Origin: Desulfobacterales bacterium
GTDB lineage: Bacteria > Desulfobacterota > UBA8473
DNA: 60,266 nucleotides
Reading direction: 5' to 3'
Assembly: GCA_016209225.1 (NCBI GenBank)
Contig: JACQWO010000077.1
Span: forward strand, 1 to 60,266
The position numbers were made by a program, and so were the translations under genes. Below are positions 1 to 8,987 of this stretch, piece by piece (position 1 is the first letter of the stretch; each line of letters begins with the position of its first letter). The notes under the pieces were generated by a model. It was given only the letters and a program-made list of their open reading frames with translations. It was not told the origin of the DNA and did not search any database.

Positions 1-284
1 AATGGGCAAAGATCCCCTTTATTGTTGTTACTGCTCATGCCCATGATGAACTTGGCAGAGAAGATTTTATGAAATTAAAGGCAGAAAAAGTCCTTCTTAG
101 CCCTCACTCTTATATAGAAAAACCAATAATACCTTCAGAATATGTAAAGAAAATAAAAGAAGCTCTTGGGCTTGAAGCAGTTGGAAATTCAGGAACAGAG
201 GATTTAAAAACAAAGGTTAGGGACAAACTAAAAACTGCAACCAAAGGTAAGCTCGAAGAAGCACTTAAAGTGTTGGGTGAGTAA
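1..284 (+). CDS. Response regulator receiver domain, C-terminal part (5' truncated)
   Basis: Reading from base 3, an open frame runs in from the window edge to a TAA at 284. It shows the second half of a CheY-like receiver: a hydrophobic strand ending in VVTA, whose Thr is the usual switch residue, then a strand followed by EKPI, whose Lys-Pro is the conserved Lys of the phosphorylation site. An amphipathic last helix follows. About 40 charged helical residues come after the receiver and no output domain follows, so this is either a stand-alone receiver or the receiver end of a hybrid kinase. The phospho-acceptor Asp lies outside the window. Confidence 0.7.
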   Translation, partial: WAKIPFIVVTAHAHDELGREDFMKLKAEKVLLSPHSYIEKPIIPSEYVKKIKEALGLEAVGNSGTEDLKTKVRDKLKTATKGKLEEALKVLGE

Positions 285-341
285 GGTGAATACCTATGTC
301 ATCGCTTAACCCTTTTCAGGTGATGTTCTCGTATAGAATCC

Positions 342-1145
342 TTATTTATCAAATCTTTTAAACCCCGTATCCTCCTCAGAGCCTCCCCATAGAACATGAT
401 AACTCGGTGGAAAACCAGGGGTAGGATCGGCCTGCGCCCCGTACTGTGAGATGGGATACCTGACGCCCCTTTTGTAGAGTTCTTCAAGGCCGCCAATAGC
501 CTTTTTCATCCAGGAAGCGGGCAATGCCATTACCAGTTCATCATCCTGCACATGCCCATATCTCCTCTCCCCGTAGCAGGGAATGGCAAGAGACGGTTTG
601 TTATTTAAGTAGCATCTGGCAATGGAATCGGCACATGCCGATTCCCCAACACAAAAGAACTCAAACTGTTTATAATCTTCGAATTGAAGGGCGTTGATAA
701 GGATGATCATCTGGGCAGGGTTCCCGTATATCAGCACAATATCAGGGTCGAAGGGGTTATAGACCAAAGGACCCATAATTACCGCGTTGTATTTACCCAC
801 CGGGATACTGGGCATCTGTTCTTCACATCTTCTGGCATCTTCCCTGGTCTTACACCATACGATAGACCGGAAACTGCCATCTTTAATATATTCCGGCTTT
901 TCTTCCAATCCGATCATACCACTACAACCAGGCCCTACGAGATCATCGGCAGTGGCCCCTATTGTCCAGTCGTAAGTCCGCACCACTGTTATGAGTTGGC
1001 AGAGAGTAAACTTTTTTGTGGGGCGGCGTATCCATTTATTATCTTCTATCTCTCCGGCATCTTCCAGAAGTTTGAAGGCTATAGGAAACGTCTTAAGCCG
1101 CAAAAGAAGCTCCATTTTCCTTATTATTGGTTCCCAGTTTTCCAT
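342..1145 (-). CDS. DUF169 family protein (COG2043)
   Basis: The 267-residue protein matches the uncharacterised DUF169 family from memory of its layout. An N-terminal LKTFPIAFKLL segment is followed by a Cys-containing CQLI motif. A central stretch runs MGPL.YNPFDPDIVLIYGNPAQ, and a Cys pair sits in CVGESACADS, near the CYGERRYG segment. The family is widespread in anaerobes and has no agreed function; the conserved Cys residues suggest metal or cofactor binding, which is inference. It is the last gene of a leftward operon after the PHP protein (40 bp gap). A decayed second DUF169 copy lies at 43651-44018. Confidence 0.8.
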   Translation of the reverse strand: MENWEPIIRKMELLLRLKTFPIAFKLLEDAGEIEDNKWIRRPTKKFTLCQLITVVRTYDWTIGATADDLVGPGCSGMIGLEEKPEYIKDGSFRSIVWCKTREDARRCEEQMPSIPVGKYNAVIMGPLVYNPFDPDIVLIYGNPAQMIILINALQFEDYKQFEFFCVGESACADSIARCYLNNKPSLAIPCYGERRYGHVQDDELVMALPASWMKKAIGGLEELYKRGVRYPISQYGAQADPTPGFPPSYHVLWGGSEEDTGFKRFDK

Positions 1146-1185
1146 ATTGTCTTCTCCTTACTCGAATTGCAACGGTTCAATTTAC

Positions 1186-1827
1186 TTAAGCCTTTCGAAA
1201 ATAGCCGGCATTGAATCTCCCTGTCTTTAACTCCCTTATAAGGTCTTCCTGTCTCTCTATTCTGTTTTCAAAGACGGTGACACACTTACCGATATCCTTG
1301 ATCGAGTGGGCATCGCTGCCTCCAACACCTTTCAGGTTCAATCTCTCGCACACCTGAGACGAGAAGTCGTTCTCCTTTATTGTCTGCCTCCCGCTGAAGA
1401 CCTCGATACCATCAACAAATTTAAAGAGGAGATTTTTACCGGCATCATGCACGTCCATCTGTAATTTTGAAAATCCAAACAACAAAAACCCCCTAAAGGG
1501 ATGGGCAGCTATCATAAATCCATCTACTTCATTCACCATTTGACGCAAATCTTCAATACGGGTGATTCCTTGAAAATCCTTCTGAAGCCCAAAAACCAGT
1601 ACATGCCCTTCCGTAGTGTCTACCTCGATTCCATAGAAGATCGAAATCCCGGATTTTTCCTCAATCTTCGAAATCTCTTGGGGGTCCCAGGGTTTATTAT
1701 GCTCTGTAAAGCATATCCCGTCTAACCCAATCTTTTTAGCCTCCAGCGCTGCCTCTTCCGGGGACATCTCACTGCAGGGAGAAAGCCCTTTGGTATGAAT
1801 ATGCAGGTCAATTACCATTTTGCTCAC
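1186..1827 (-). CDS. PHP domain metal-dependent phosphoesterase
   Basis: A 213-residue PHP-family protein. The metal-binding motifs are visible in order: DLHIHT near the N terminus, FTEHN about residue 40, AAHPFRG in the middle and GSDAHS near the end. These are the His/Asp clusters that bind three metals in polymerase-type phosphoesterases. The length is typical of stand-alone PHP proteins, which hydrolyse phosphoesters such as nucleotides or histidinol phosphate; the substrate cannot be read here. The start overlaps the stop of the upstream DUF2889-like gene by 4 bp (ATGA type), so the two are translationally coupled in the operon that ends with the DUF169 gene. Confidence 0.85.
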   Translation of the reverse strand: MSKMVIDLHIHTKGLSPCSEMSPEEAALEAKKIGLDGICFTEHNKPWDPQEISKIEEKSGISIFYGIEVDTTEGHVLVFGLQKDFQGITRIEDLRQMVNEVDGFMIAAHPFRGFLLFGFSKLQMDVHDAGKNLLFKFVDGIEVFSGRQTIKENDFSSQVCERLNLKGVGGSDAHSIKDIGKCVTVFENRIERQEDLIRELKTGRFNAGYFRKA

Positions 1828-2312
1828 CAGGAAACCCCCAGTCTTTTAACCAATTCGCTATCCTTGGAATATGTCATACATCTGTCTCTGATTTTAGGCT
1901 CATTGCTCACCAGGCCCTTAATAAAATCGTCCTTGCCCATCCCATTAGATCTGGCGATTTTCCATTGGGTCTGTATAGCGGCGGGGAAAACAGCATTGCA
2001 GCACTCTATAAAGAGATCGGCCAGGTGTCGGCATCCTCCCCTACCTACAAGCTTCTTTATCTTTGTTTCAAAATCAGCCCCCCCAATCTGAATTCCCACC
2101 GCATCATCCAGGATGCTGGGAGCCTTAGGACATTCTGGAGTAGTATACCTCTTCATATTCCCTCTGGCGCTGACTATAGTAAATTCTGGAGTCTTTACCT
2201 CCATATCCAGCTCTATAGTATAGACATTGTCATCGAGGAATCCATGTATCAAAAAGATACCATCTTCCCTTTTCTCCACACCTATGGACTTGGTTCTTGT
2301 GAATTCAAACAT
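1824..2312 (-). CDS. DUF2889-like protein, copy 2
   Basis: A 162-residue soluble protein without signal peptide or membrane segments. The pattern resembles DUF2889: an N-terminal strand-rich half where FLDDNVYTIELDMEV is followed by a strand reading FTIVSARG. A middle part then reads VGIQIG and ends in the Gly-Cys-His cluster GRGGCRHLADL, followed by ECCNAVFPA. It is a diverged paralogue of the adjacent upstream gene, sharing the strand order and the CNAV segment. The function of the family is unknown. It lies 2 bp after the first copy and overlaps the PHP gene by 4 bp. Confidence 0.6.
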   Translation of the reverse strand: MFEFTRTKSIGVEKREDGIFLIHGFLDDNVYTIELDMEVKTPEFTIVSARGNMKRYTTPECPKAPSILDDAVGIQIGGADFETKIKKLVGRGGCRHLADLFIECCNAVFPAAIQTQWKIARSNGMGKDDFIKGLVSNEPKIRDRCMTYSKDSELVKRLGVSW

Positions 2313-2314
2313 TA

Positions 2315-2827
2315 TTACACCCCCAATCTCTTTCTCAGATCGTTACCTTCGGTGAAGGCTATACAGCTTGCAACCCTTGGATTATTTTCGAGCATATCCT
2401 TCAGCACCTGTCCAAAGGCTTCGTCGGTCTCTGCTGCGAGTTGTTTCTCCAACTCGTCCACGGTAAATCCCATTATCACCGCATTGCAGCCTTCGAGTAT
2501 CATATCAGCAAAGACGTTGCATCCATTCGTCCCCCCTATTGTTTCCTTAACCAACCTGGTAATCCCTGAACCTACACGCATACCTATTGCCCGTTTTAAG
2601 ATTTCAGCATTATTCTTACACTCCTCGGCAAAGGATCGAATTATTCTGCCCTGTATTGATACAATCTTCAAATCCGGTATGTTAACTTCTATTTCCAGTT
2701 CAGCGGACAAAAACGTATCATCTACCCTCACCCTTGCCATCGTGTTTCCGTTATCCAGGTTTTCTGCGCCGGCGTGAATGTTTCTTGTGTAGTTGAGTAT
2801 CCTATTGTCTACAAAGCTTTGAACCAT
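2315..2827 (-). CDS. DUF2889-like protein, copy 1
   Basis: A 170-residue protein, first gene of the leftward four-gene operon. Its layout parallels the next gene: a DTFLSAELEIEVNIPDLKIVS strand pair, then IGMRVGSGI and GTNGCNVFADMILEGCNAV, which aligns with the GCRHLADL..ECCNAV region of copy 2. Here the His of the DUF2889 Gly-Cys-His cluster is Asn, so any metal or active site there is altered. Both copies keep the Cys before the final helix. The start has a GGAGGTGAAATT ribosome site directly upstream. Assignment to DUF2889 is by pattern and is moderate. Confidence 0.6.
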   Translation of the reverse strand: MVQSFVDNRILNYTRNIHAGAENLDNGNTMARVRVDDTFLSAELEIEVNIPDLKIVSIQGRIIRSFAEECKNNAEILKRAIGMRVGSGITRLVKETIGGTNGCNVFADMILEGCNAVIMGFTVDELEKQLAAETDEAFGQVLKDMLENNPRVASCIAFTEGNDLRKRLGV

Positions 2828-3283
2828 AATTTCACCTCCGTTAAAAAGGGCGCATCAAAAAATTTCGGTTCTTCTCCCAAAATATACTACGGTTAGATTA
2901 ATGGGAAAATAGGGATTGCAAGGCATACATTCCTTTTGAAAGAATAGGGAGTTATCTAAACAAACTATTCACAAGAAAGAAGTGATCCTATCTCAGCAGC
3001 AATCCCCAAAGGTATTTTATGTTATATATGGTGTAAACTCAAGCAAATTTCTTATTCTAAAGAATCTATAGAGGTTAATGTTGAACTTGAAAGAGATTGC
3101 AAACCTAATCGCCTCTGTTCTGTTTGTAATCGAAAGGCATCACTGGGGCGGAAGAAGGAGAGGACGGTTAAATCTCCAAGTTTCAGGTATTTAGTTCTTG
3201 CAGTTAGCGGCGAAGTATGTTAACTTAATATATAATTTCCTGATATGGACAAGAATCGAGAACCCATAGAACTAATTAAAGTC
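2828..3283. other. Non-coding gap between divergent operons
   Basis: The stretch separates the leftward DUF2889 operon from the rightward radical SAM gene, so promoters for both should lie here, though no confident -35/-10 pair was seen. On the plus strand, about 2957-3222 holds an open frame with several Cys codons (CYIWC, then CSVC) that looks like a decayed zinc-binding protein. It has no ATG or GTG start and no ribosome site, so it is not called a gene. Confidence 0.4.
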
Positions 3284-3389
3284 CACCCTGAAAATGAAAA
3301 ATTTCCTTTAGAGTAAATCCGCCTACGATGGATCAAAAAATCTGTTCTAGGTAATGAAAAAGGGAGTTTTTCAGGAGGAAGTAATTAAT
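3284..3389. repeat. Dispersed inverted-end repeat, family 2 (short copy)
   Basis: The left end reads CCTGAAAATGAAAAATTTCC and the right end GGGAGTTTTTCAG, which are roughly complementary. The inner part GATGGATCAAAAAATCTG matches the core of copies at 55171-55250, 58044-58142 and 59858-60062. It sits just before the radical SAM gene and supplies the AGGAGGAAG that might act as a distant ribosome site. Confidence 0.6.
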
Positions 3390-3409
3390 AGGTTGAAGAC
3401 CAGTAATAG

Positions 3410-5005
3410 ATGAGTAAAGAAGGTAAAGATTTTCGAATAGTATTTGTCAATTTGAAGACTCGCATACCCTGTCAATTTGCCGGATCAAGCTTTACTCTGG
3501 AACACATAGGCATTGGCTATTTAACATCAGTGCTGCGTAAGCATGGATATGATCTATTAATCATCGATGCAGCAACGAGATATCTATCTAACCAGGAAGC
3601 CGTTAGGGAAGTTTTAGGTTTTTCTCCATCCATGGTGGGATTTTCTCCTACTGTTGCAACCATGGAAGATGCTATTCACATAAGCAACCGTTTAAAAGAA
3701 GCTGATAGCAAGATCCATATATGTTTGGGGGGACACCATGCTACGTTCCTGGCCGAGCGGCTTTTGATTAAGGAATCGAGTTTCGATTCAGTAGTAAGGG
3801 GTGAGGGCGAACTTACCATCCTGGGCCTGGCTGATAGATTGCGGTTGGGGTTATCACTACAGGGTACTCTAGGTGTGTATTTCAAAGGTAAGAACGGCAC
3901 TATTTGTAAGAACCCACCTCGTAAAAAGATTATGGATTTGGATTCAATCCCCTTTCCTGCCCGTGACGCCCTTAAATCGCAACTCCAAAAAGGGGAATCT
4001 CCTACTGCAAGAGTTATGAGCAGTAGAGGATGTGTAGCAGAGTGCAGTTTCTGCAGTATTCCACCATTTGAAAGACTGCAGGAAGGACATCTCTGGCGGG
4101 CACGATCAGCAGAGAATGTATTGGAGGAGTTGACATATCTTCAAGGGGAACTCGACGTTAAGACAGTTCTCTTTGCTGAGGATAATTTTATTGGACCTGG
4201 TGAAGCTGGGAGAAAACGGATAAAACAAATAGCAGACGGTATGATCTCCAGGGGTTTGGGACTTAAGTTTAGAATCCTGTGCACAGCAGAATCTCTAATC
4301 GGGTGTGAATCATTACTCCCCCTTTTGAAAGAAGCTGGTCTAGAACGGATCATTGTCGGGATAGAAAGCGCTTCACCTGAAACATTGAAGTTCTTTAACA
4401 AAAAGGCTGTTCTAGAGCAACATTATCGCATAGCCAGAATCCTTGCGGAACACAATATTGTTCTACATATCGGATTTATTATGTTTCATCCATACGCTAC
4501 CCTTGATGACCTACGCATAAATGCCGAATTCCTGGAGAAGATAAACCATGCGTGTTTTTTTCAGCACTTCTCAAACCGAATGGAACTTTATCCTGGTGTA
4601 GGAATATTTAAGAAGCTGGAAGAAGAGGGTATGATAATCTCCAAGAACGAATATAAACGGGGGTTTTTGTACAGGTATGCAGAGCCTGGCATAGAAAACC
4701 TTGCAAGGAGTTTATCGCCAATTCGAAGAAGAATGGCGGATTTGGATAGGTTTCTTCTAGATATAGATATATGGATTAGCCACTATAACCTGAAGAATCT
4801 TGACAGTAATCTTGCAAGAGAATATACAGAGTTGAAAAAAGAATTTTCCTCAAGAAATCTGGATTTTTTCTTAAAGTCTGTTGAGCTTGTGGAGTCTGGA
4901 TGGGATTCAGAGACTTTTGAAGAATTGAAGAGTGAATACTTGAATGATATAGAGGAACTGGGTAAGGCACTGAGATCGTTTAATAGCAATGTGCAAATAA
5001 GTTGA
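3410..5005 (+). CDS. B12-binding domain radical SAM protein
   Basis: A 531-residue protein in the class that pairs a cobalamin-binding domain with a radical SAM core. The N-terminal 150 residues show the Rossmann-type B12 fold (IGYLTSVLRKHGYD, VGFSPTVAT, CLGGHHATF), but without the DxHxxG His that ligands cobalt from below. The SAM-cluster motif is Cys208-x3-Cys212-x2-Cys215, preceded by SSRG. Members methylate unactivated carbons or catalyse other radical steps in lipid, cofactor or natural-product pathways; the substrate is unknown here. An in-frame TAG lies directly before the ATG, so the start cannot be further upstream. The neighbours give no pathway hint. Confidence 0.88.
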   Translation: MSKEGKDFRIVFVNLKTRIPCQFAGSSFTLEHIGIGYLTSVLRKHGYDLLIIDAATRYLSNQEAVREVLGFSPSMVGFSPTVATMEDAIHISNRLKEADSKIHICLGGHHATFLAERLLIKESSFDSVVRGEGELTILGLADRLRLGLSLQGTLGVYFKGKNGTICKNPPRKKIMDLDSIPFPARDALKSQLQKGESPTARVMSSRGCVAECSFCSIPPFERLQEGHLWRARSAENVLEELTYLQGELDVKTVLFAEDNFIGPGEAGRKRIKQIADGMISRGLGLKFRILCTAESLIGCESLLPLLKEAGLERIIVGIESASPETLKFFNKKAVLEQHYRIARILAEHNIVLHIGFIMFHPYATLDDLRINAEFLEKINHACFFQHFSNRMELYPGVGIFKKLEEEGMIISKNEYKRGFLYRYAEPGIENLARSLSPIRRRMADLDRFLLDIDIWISHYNLKNLDSNLAREYTELKKEFSSRNLDFFLKSVELVESGWDSETFEELKSEYLNDIEELGKALRSFNSNVQIS

Positions 5006-5017
5006 CTTTCTACAGGT

Positions 5018-5087
5018 TGTTATTGCGAGCAGATCAAAGCAATTTCAAGGGATTGTCACATTGCTGTTGGTTCACGCAATGACAACT
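5018..5087. repeat. Palindromic intergenic repeat
   Basis: The left arm TTGTTATTGCGAG is complementary to the right arm CGCAATGACAA. Between them are smaller arms, AGCAATTTC and CACATTGCT. It resembles the common CATTGCGAG-type palindromes of deltaproteobacteria and sits between the radical SAM gene and the protease gene. Confidence 0.65.
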
Positions 5088-5122
5088 TTCTTTCACCGTT
5101 TATTATAATTCAGGAGGGGAAT

Positions 5123-6460
5123 ATGCTATTTAAAACCAAGAAAAACAAAAAATTGGTGTTAATCATATCCATGGTTTTGGTATTAGGGTTTGTAATGAGT
5201 CTTGGATGGATGCGCAGGGTATCGGCTGTAAATAAGGAGACTTATGAAAAACTCAAGATGTTTACAGATGTTTTGTCTATTGTTCAAAAAAATTATGTAG
5301 AAGAGGTCGATACTGAAAAACTACTTCATGGTGCTATAAATGGAATGTTAGAGTCTCTAGACCCCCATTCTTCTTTTATGCCTCCTGACGTATTTAAAGA
5401 AATGAAACTGGAAACAAGAGGGGTATTCGGAGGGTTAGGGATCGAGATTACCAAGCAAGAAGGCACTCTTATGGTCATATCTCCCATAGAGGATACCCCC
5501 GCTTATCGGGCTGGGATAAAGGCCGGGGATTATATTGTCAAAATTAATGGAAAACCCACCAAGGATATGGGTTTAATGGATGCTGTGAAGTTGATGCGTG
5601 GGCCTGCGGGAACCCAGATAACTATCTCGATACTGCGGAAGGGGCTATCGGTACCGAAGGATTTTACAATAACCCGCGCTGTTATTAAAATCGAGAGTGT
5701 AAAATATAAAGTTCTTGAAGAAGGTTATGGGTATATCAGGATTAAAAGTTTTCAAGACAAGACATCAAATGAGCTAAAAGATGCCCTCAACAAATTAGAA
5801 ACAGAGAAAAATAGCATTAAAGGCTTAATATTAGATCTGAGAAACAACCCTGGAGGTCCATTTGACCAAGCGCTTAAGGTTTCTGATGAATTCCTGGACT
5901 CCGGCATCATTACCTATACCGAGGAAAGAGCAAAAGGGAGCAGAAAGGAATATAAGGCTCATGGGATTAAAAAATCCCGTGATTACCCAGTAATAGTCCT
6001 TGTTAATGCCGGTAGCGCCAGTGCGTCAGAAATTGTTGCGGGAGCACTACAGGACCACGGAAGGGCCATTATTTTAGGGGTTCAAACCTTTGGAAAGGCA
6101 ACAGTTCAGTCAATATATCCTTTAGAGGATGGCTCCGGTCTTAGATTAACCATTGGCAGATACTATACACCTAAAGGAAGATCCATTCAAGCAAAGGGTA
6201 TTACACCTGACATAGTTGTTCCCGATAAGATACCTTCAGGAACTGAAGAGGAGAGAAAGATACGATTTCTCAGAGAAAAGGACCTGGATCGGCATTTTGA
6301 GAGCACCACAGAAGGGAAAGAAAAAGAAGATGCTTTAAAAGAGGTAAAAGAAGATAAACCATCTGAAGACGTCCAATTAGATAGGGCATTGGAACTATTA
6401 AAGAGTTGGTATGTTTTCGGGAAGAATGTGAAGGTAGGAGGGGGCCTTATAAAAAACTAA
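5123..6460 (+). CDS. ctpA: S41 family C-terminal processing protease
   Basis: A 445-residue periplasmic protease of the CtpA/Prc type. The N-terminal signal anchor (about residues 9-31) is followed by a helical domain. A PDZ domain lies around residues 95-165, with GLGIEI and AGIKAGDYI. The S41 catalytic core follows: the Ser is Ser300 in GSASASE and the general base Lys is Lys325 in FGKATVQ, the canonical 25-residue spacing. Such enzymes trim C termini of exported proteins and control cell-wall hydrolases. The C-terminal 60 residues are highly charged. It is followed after 25 bp by the deacetylase gene, a common cell-envelope pairing in this group. The ATG has a GGAGGGGAAT site upstream. Confidence 0.95.
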   Translation: MLFKTKKNKKLVLIISMVLVLGFVMSLGWMRRVSAVNKETYEKLKMFTDVLSIVQKNYVEEVDTEKLLHGAINGMLESLDPHSSFMPPDVFKEMKLETRGVFGGLGIEITKQEGTLMVISPIEDTPAYRAGIKAGDYIVKINGKPTKDMGLMDAVKLMRGPAGTQITISILRKGLSVPKDFTITRAVIKIESVKYKVLEEGYGYIRIKSFQDKTSNELKDALNKLETEKNSIKGLILDLRNNPGGPFDQALKVSDEFLDSGIITYTEERAKGSRKEYKAHGIKKSRDYPVIVLVNAGSASASEIVAGALQDHGRAIILGVQTFGKATVQSIYPLEDGSGLRLTIGRYYTPKGRSIQAKGITPDIVVPDKIPSGTEEERKIRFLREKDLDRHFESTTEGKEKEDALKEVKEDKPSEDVQLDRALELLKSWYVFGKNVKVGGGLIKN

Positions 6461-6485
6461 AAATAGAAGAGGATTTTTACTTACT

Positions 6486-7451
6486 ATGGTTGAAAAAAGA
6501 AAAAAGAGCAGAAAAAGCATGTCGAAAAAAAAGTACAATAAAAAGAAAAATCCTTCTCGAATTGCTTTATTGGGTTTAACTTCTTTATTGGTGGTCTTGG
6601 TGATCGCTGTCATTCTATTGTATACCAAGCATAAAATGGAATACGAGGCATATCCTCCTGCGAAGCCCCAGGAAGTTGTCCCTAAGAAACTCCCCAAAAA
6701 TGTTCCCATAAAAAAAGACCACAAACCTGAGGACGTTATTTCTAGAGAAATAACCCCTCACGGGGCTTATAAAGTAGCAATAGTCATTGACGATTTAGGC
6801 TATAATAATGGTAATGCAGAGGAACTGCTGAAAATTGATGCCCCTTTGACCTTTTCTATCTTTCCCCATGGACCATACTCTAAATCCTTAGCTCAGAAAG
6901 CCCACACTATGGGGAGAGATGTAATGCTTCATCTGCCCATGGAACCCTACGAATATCCCCAAAAAAACCCGGGCAATGGTGCCCTTCTTTTGGCAATGGA
7001 CAATGAAGAGTTACTAAGAAAACTGGAGGCAATTATAAGGTCAGTTCCCTTTATAAAGGGTGTAAATAACCACATGGGATCCAAATTTACTGAAGATGAA
7101 GAAAAGATGAGAGTTGTTCTCAATGAGCTTGGAAAGAGAGACATGTTCTTCCTTGACAGCAGGACATCGAAAAATACTGTTGGTTATTCCGTAGCTAAGG
7201 AGATGGGCCTGAAGGTTGCAGAGCGCAATATTTTCCTGGATAATAATCAAGACCTCAAATCAATCAACGCCCAGATTGACAAACTGGCCAAACTCTCCTT
7301 GAAAAATGGTTCTGCCATAGGTATCGGCCATCCCTACCCAGCTACGATAGAAGCATTGAAACAGATGATACCGGAGCTGAAGGCAAAAGGGATAGAAGTG
7401 GTGCCGGTATCACAACTGGTGAACCAGATGAGTGGAAGAGTTAAAAAGTAG
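6486..7451 (+). CDS. Divergent polysaccharide deacetylase family protein
   Basis: A 321-residue protein. The first 20 residues are strongly basic, then one membrane segment (about 28-46) leads to a proline-rich linker and a YibQ-like divergent polysaccharide deacetylase domain from about residue 95. Signature stretches are AIVIDDLGYN, LTFSIFPHG, HLPMEP, NNHMGSKFT, FFLDSRTS and IGIGHPYPATI. The family has a deacetylase-like barrel and is thought to act on envelope polysaccharide, although activity has not generally been shown. It lies in the same operon as the CtpA protease. Confidence 0.9.
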   Translation: MVEKRKKSRKSMSKKKYNKKKNPSRIALLGLTSLLVVLVIAVILLYTKHKMEYEAYPPAKPQEVVPKKLPKNVPIKKDHKPEDVISREITPHGAYKVAIVIDDLGYNNGNAEELLKIDAPLTFSIFPHGPYSKSLAQKAHTMGRDVMLHLPMEPYEYPQKNPGNGALLLAMDNEELLRKLEAIIRSVPFIKGVNNHMGSKFTEDEEKMRVVLNELGKRDMFFLDSRTSKNTVGYSVAKEMGLKVAERNIFLDNNQDLKSINAQIDKLAKLSLKNGSAIGIGHPYPATIEALKQMIPELKAKGIEVVPVSQLVNQMSGRVKK

Positions 7452-7510
7452 AGTCTTAGCAGATTCTTAGGGGAAAAGACTGAAAGGTTAAATGCCACGG
7501 GTAAACGAGG

Positions 7511-8212
7511 ATGCCAGTAAAGTCTAAAGTATCATATACCAAACAGATAGAGGCTCTTCTGAAGATCAGCGAGGCAATTACCTCTGATCTTTACCTGGAA
7601 GATATACTGCGGTTGATAGTGGTAGTCACGGCAGAGGTTATGAACTCAAAAGTATGTTCTTTATGGCTGATTGATGAAAAAGAGAAGGTGTTGAAGATCA
7701 GGGCAACTCAAAGCATGAGCCAGGAATATTTAAAGGAAAGAAGTTTAAAACTGGGTGAAGGAGTAGTTGGGTATGTTGCCAAAAAGAATAAACCGGCTGT
7801 GATCATGGATGTACAGAAGGAACCCAGGTATAAAGAGAAAGAACTTGCCAAAAAAGAGGGATTGGTCTCTATGCTAAGTGTCCCAATGCGTGTAAAGGAT
7901 AGAGTAATAGGGGTAATAAACTGCTATAAATCCACTCCATATAGATTCTCTGAAACAGATGTAAATGTTTTGACCACTGTGGCCAATCAGTCAGCTATAG
8001 CCATTGAGAATACAGAATTAATGGTCAAAACCAGAGTTATTCAAGAGGAATTAGAAACCCGTAAATTGGTGGAACGAGCTAAAGATATACTGATGCGCGA
8101 TCGAGGGCTTTCAGGCGAAGATGCATTTCACAGAATACAGAAACAGAGTATGAACACCCGTAGGTCCATGAGGGAGATAGCAGAGGCAATTATCCTGGCA
8201 AAGGAAATTTGA
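7511..8212 (+). CDS. GAF-ANTAR domain transcription antiterminator-like regulator
   Basis: A 233-residue cytoplasmic regulator. Residues about 20-165 form a GAF sensory domain (SLWLIDE, GVVGYVA, SVPMRVKDRVIGVIN, VANQSAIAIEN). A coiled helix leads to an ANTAR domain at about 172-230, with LVERAKDILMRDRGLS and SMREIAEAI. ANTAR domains bind paired RNA hairpins and prevent transcription termination; the GAF ligand is unknown. It lies 60 bp after the deacetylase gene and may be in the same transcript. The stop codon lies inside a dispersed repeat arm. Confidence 0.9.
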   Translation: MPVKSKVSYTKQIEALLKISEAITSDLYLEDILRLIVVVTAEVMNSKVCSLWLIDEKEKVLKIRATQSMSQEYLKERSLKLGEGVVGYVAKKNKPAVIMDVQKEPRYKEKELAKKEGLVSMLSVPMRVKDRVIGVINCYKSTPYRFSETDVNVLTTVANQSAIAIENTELMVKTRVIQEELETRKLVERAKDILMRDRGLSGEDAFHRIQKQSMNTRRSMREIAEAIILAKEI

Positions 8213-8238
8213 TGGCTTTGTAAAAAGTCCATCAAATT
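8206..8238. repeat. Dispersed repeat, family 3 (minimal palindrome)
   Basis: AATTTGATGG and CCATCAAATT face each other around CTTTGTAAAAAGT. This is the GATGGCTTCGTAAAAAGTC arm found also at 9190-9341, 24695-24827, 40290-40313 and 51070-51120. The stop codon of the GAF-ANTAR gene (8210-8212) is part of the left arm. Confidence 0.65.
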
Positions 8239-8288
8239 CAGGGCAATGTATTTATAAAAAAGGTGTTAAACAATTATTTTACTTGGCT

Positions 8289-8987
8289 TCATTTCGATTT
8301 TTTAAACGATTCCAACTGCATAGTCATATCCCATTCCCCTGCTTCATAGATATGACTGCTCTTTTCCTTTATAATTGATTTAACGAGACCAACTTTGGGA
8401 GCATACCAAGAGAAATGCTCTACAGTAATAGTAATAATAATTGTGCCACCAAAGATGTTAAAATTTGTCTTTGTGTCACCAACACCATTGACCTTAACAC
8501 ATCCCTTGAACGTACCGGCAGGAACTGTCACATTCTCATCTATACCTTCAATAGTGTATTTTAGCGTAACAGGAACGTTACTAAGAGACGTCTTGGTCAT
8601 CCGCTCCCATGTTGTCCCTGCCTTAATAGGATATTTTATAATATAAAACGGAGAGGATTTCTTTTCTTGTCCCACAGATACTGGTTGTTGTTCTGTAAAT
8701 TCGTATAAACCATCTGCATCTTCAGTGAGAAAAGAAAGGTGACTTTGGCCTCCTATTTCCACTTTTTGCGGCGTTACTTTTTTGCCTTTTAACTTTTGCG
8801 AGGCAAGGTTAGTAATAATCGTTTTCTCAGCACCCTTGATGGGATGTGAACCGAAAGTGTTCTGATATTCCCATGTCATTCCTTCCTTTAGAGGATAATA
8901 AGTCTCTATACTTTTACTACAACTGATTAACATCGCAAACACAAATAATGTTAAAAATAGAATCCCAATAGCGAATTTATTTTTCAT
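8289..8987 (-). CDS. Hypothetical lipoprotein
   Basis: A 232-residue exported protein. The N terminus is a lipoprotein signal with lipobox LISC, the Cys being about residue 23. The mature part starts YYPLKEGMTWEYQN, a pattern seen in small uncharacterised lipoproteins with an all-beta fold. It contains a middle VPAGTFKGCVKVNGVGDT segment and an FSWYAPKVGLVKS segment typical of that family. No enzyme motif is visible. It stands alone, convergent with the GAF-ANTAR gene and divergent from the phosphoglycerate kinase gene. The cell-surface location is inferred from the lipobox. Confidence 0.75.
   Translation of the reverse strand: MKNKFAIGILFLTLFVFAMLISCSKSIETYYPLKEGMTWEYQNTFGSHPIKGAEKTIITNLASQKLKGKKVTPQKVEIGGQSHLSFLTEDADGLYEFTEQQPVSVGQEKKSSPFYIIKYPIKAGTTWERMTKTSLSNVPVTLKYTIEGIDENVTVPAGTFKGCVKVNGVGDTKTNFNIFGGTIIITITVEHFSWYAPKVGLVKSIIKEKSSHIYEAGEWDMTMQLESFKKSK

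Noticed and set aside
1965-2777. A 270-codon plus-strand frame
   Set aside because: It is wholly antisense to the two DUF2889-like genes, which have motifs, ribosome sites and operon spacing; the frame itself shows low-complexity Ser/Leu composition.
2957-3227. A Cys-rich plus-strand frame (CYIWC ... CSVC)
   Set aside because: It has no start codon or ribosome site; at best a remnant. Described in the gap entry only.
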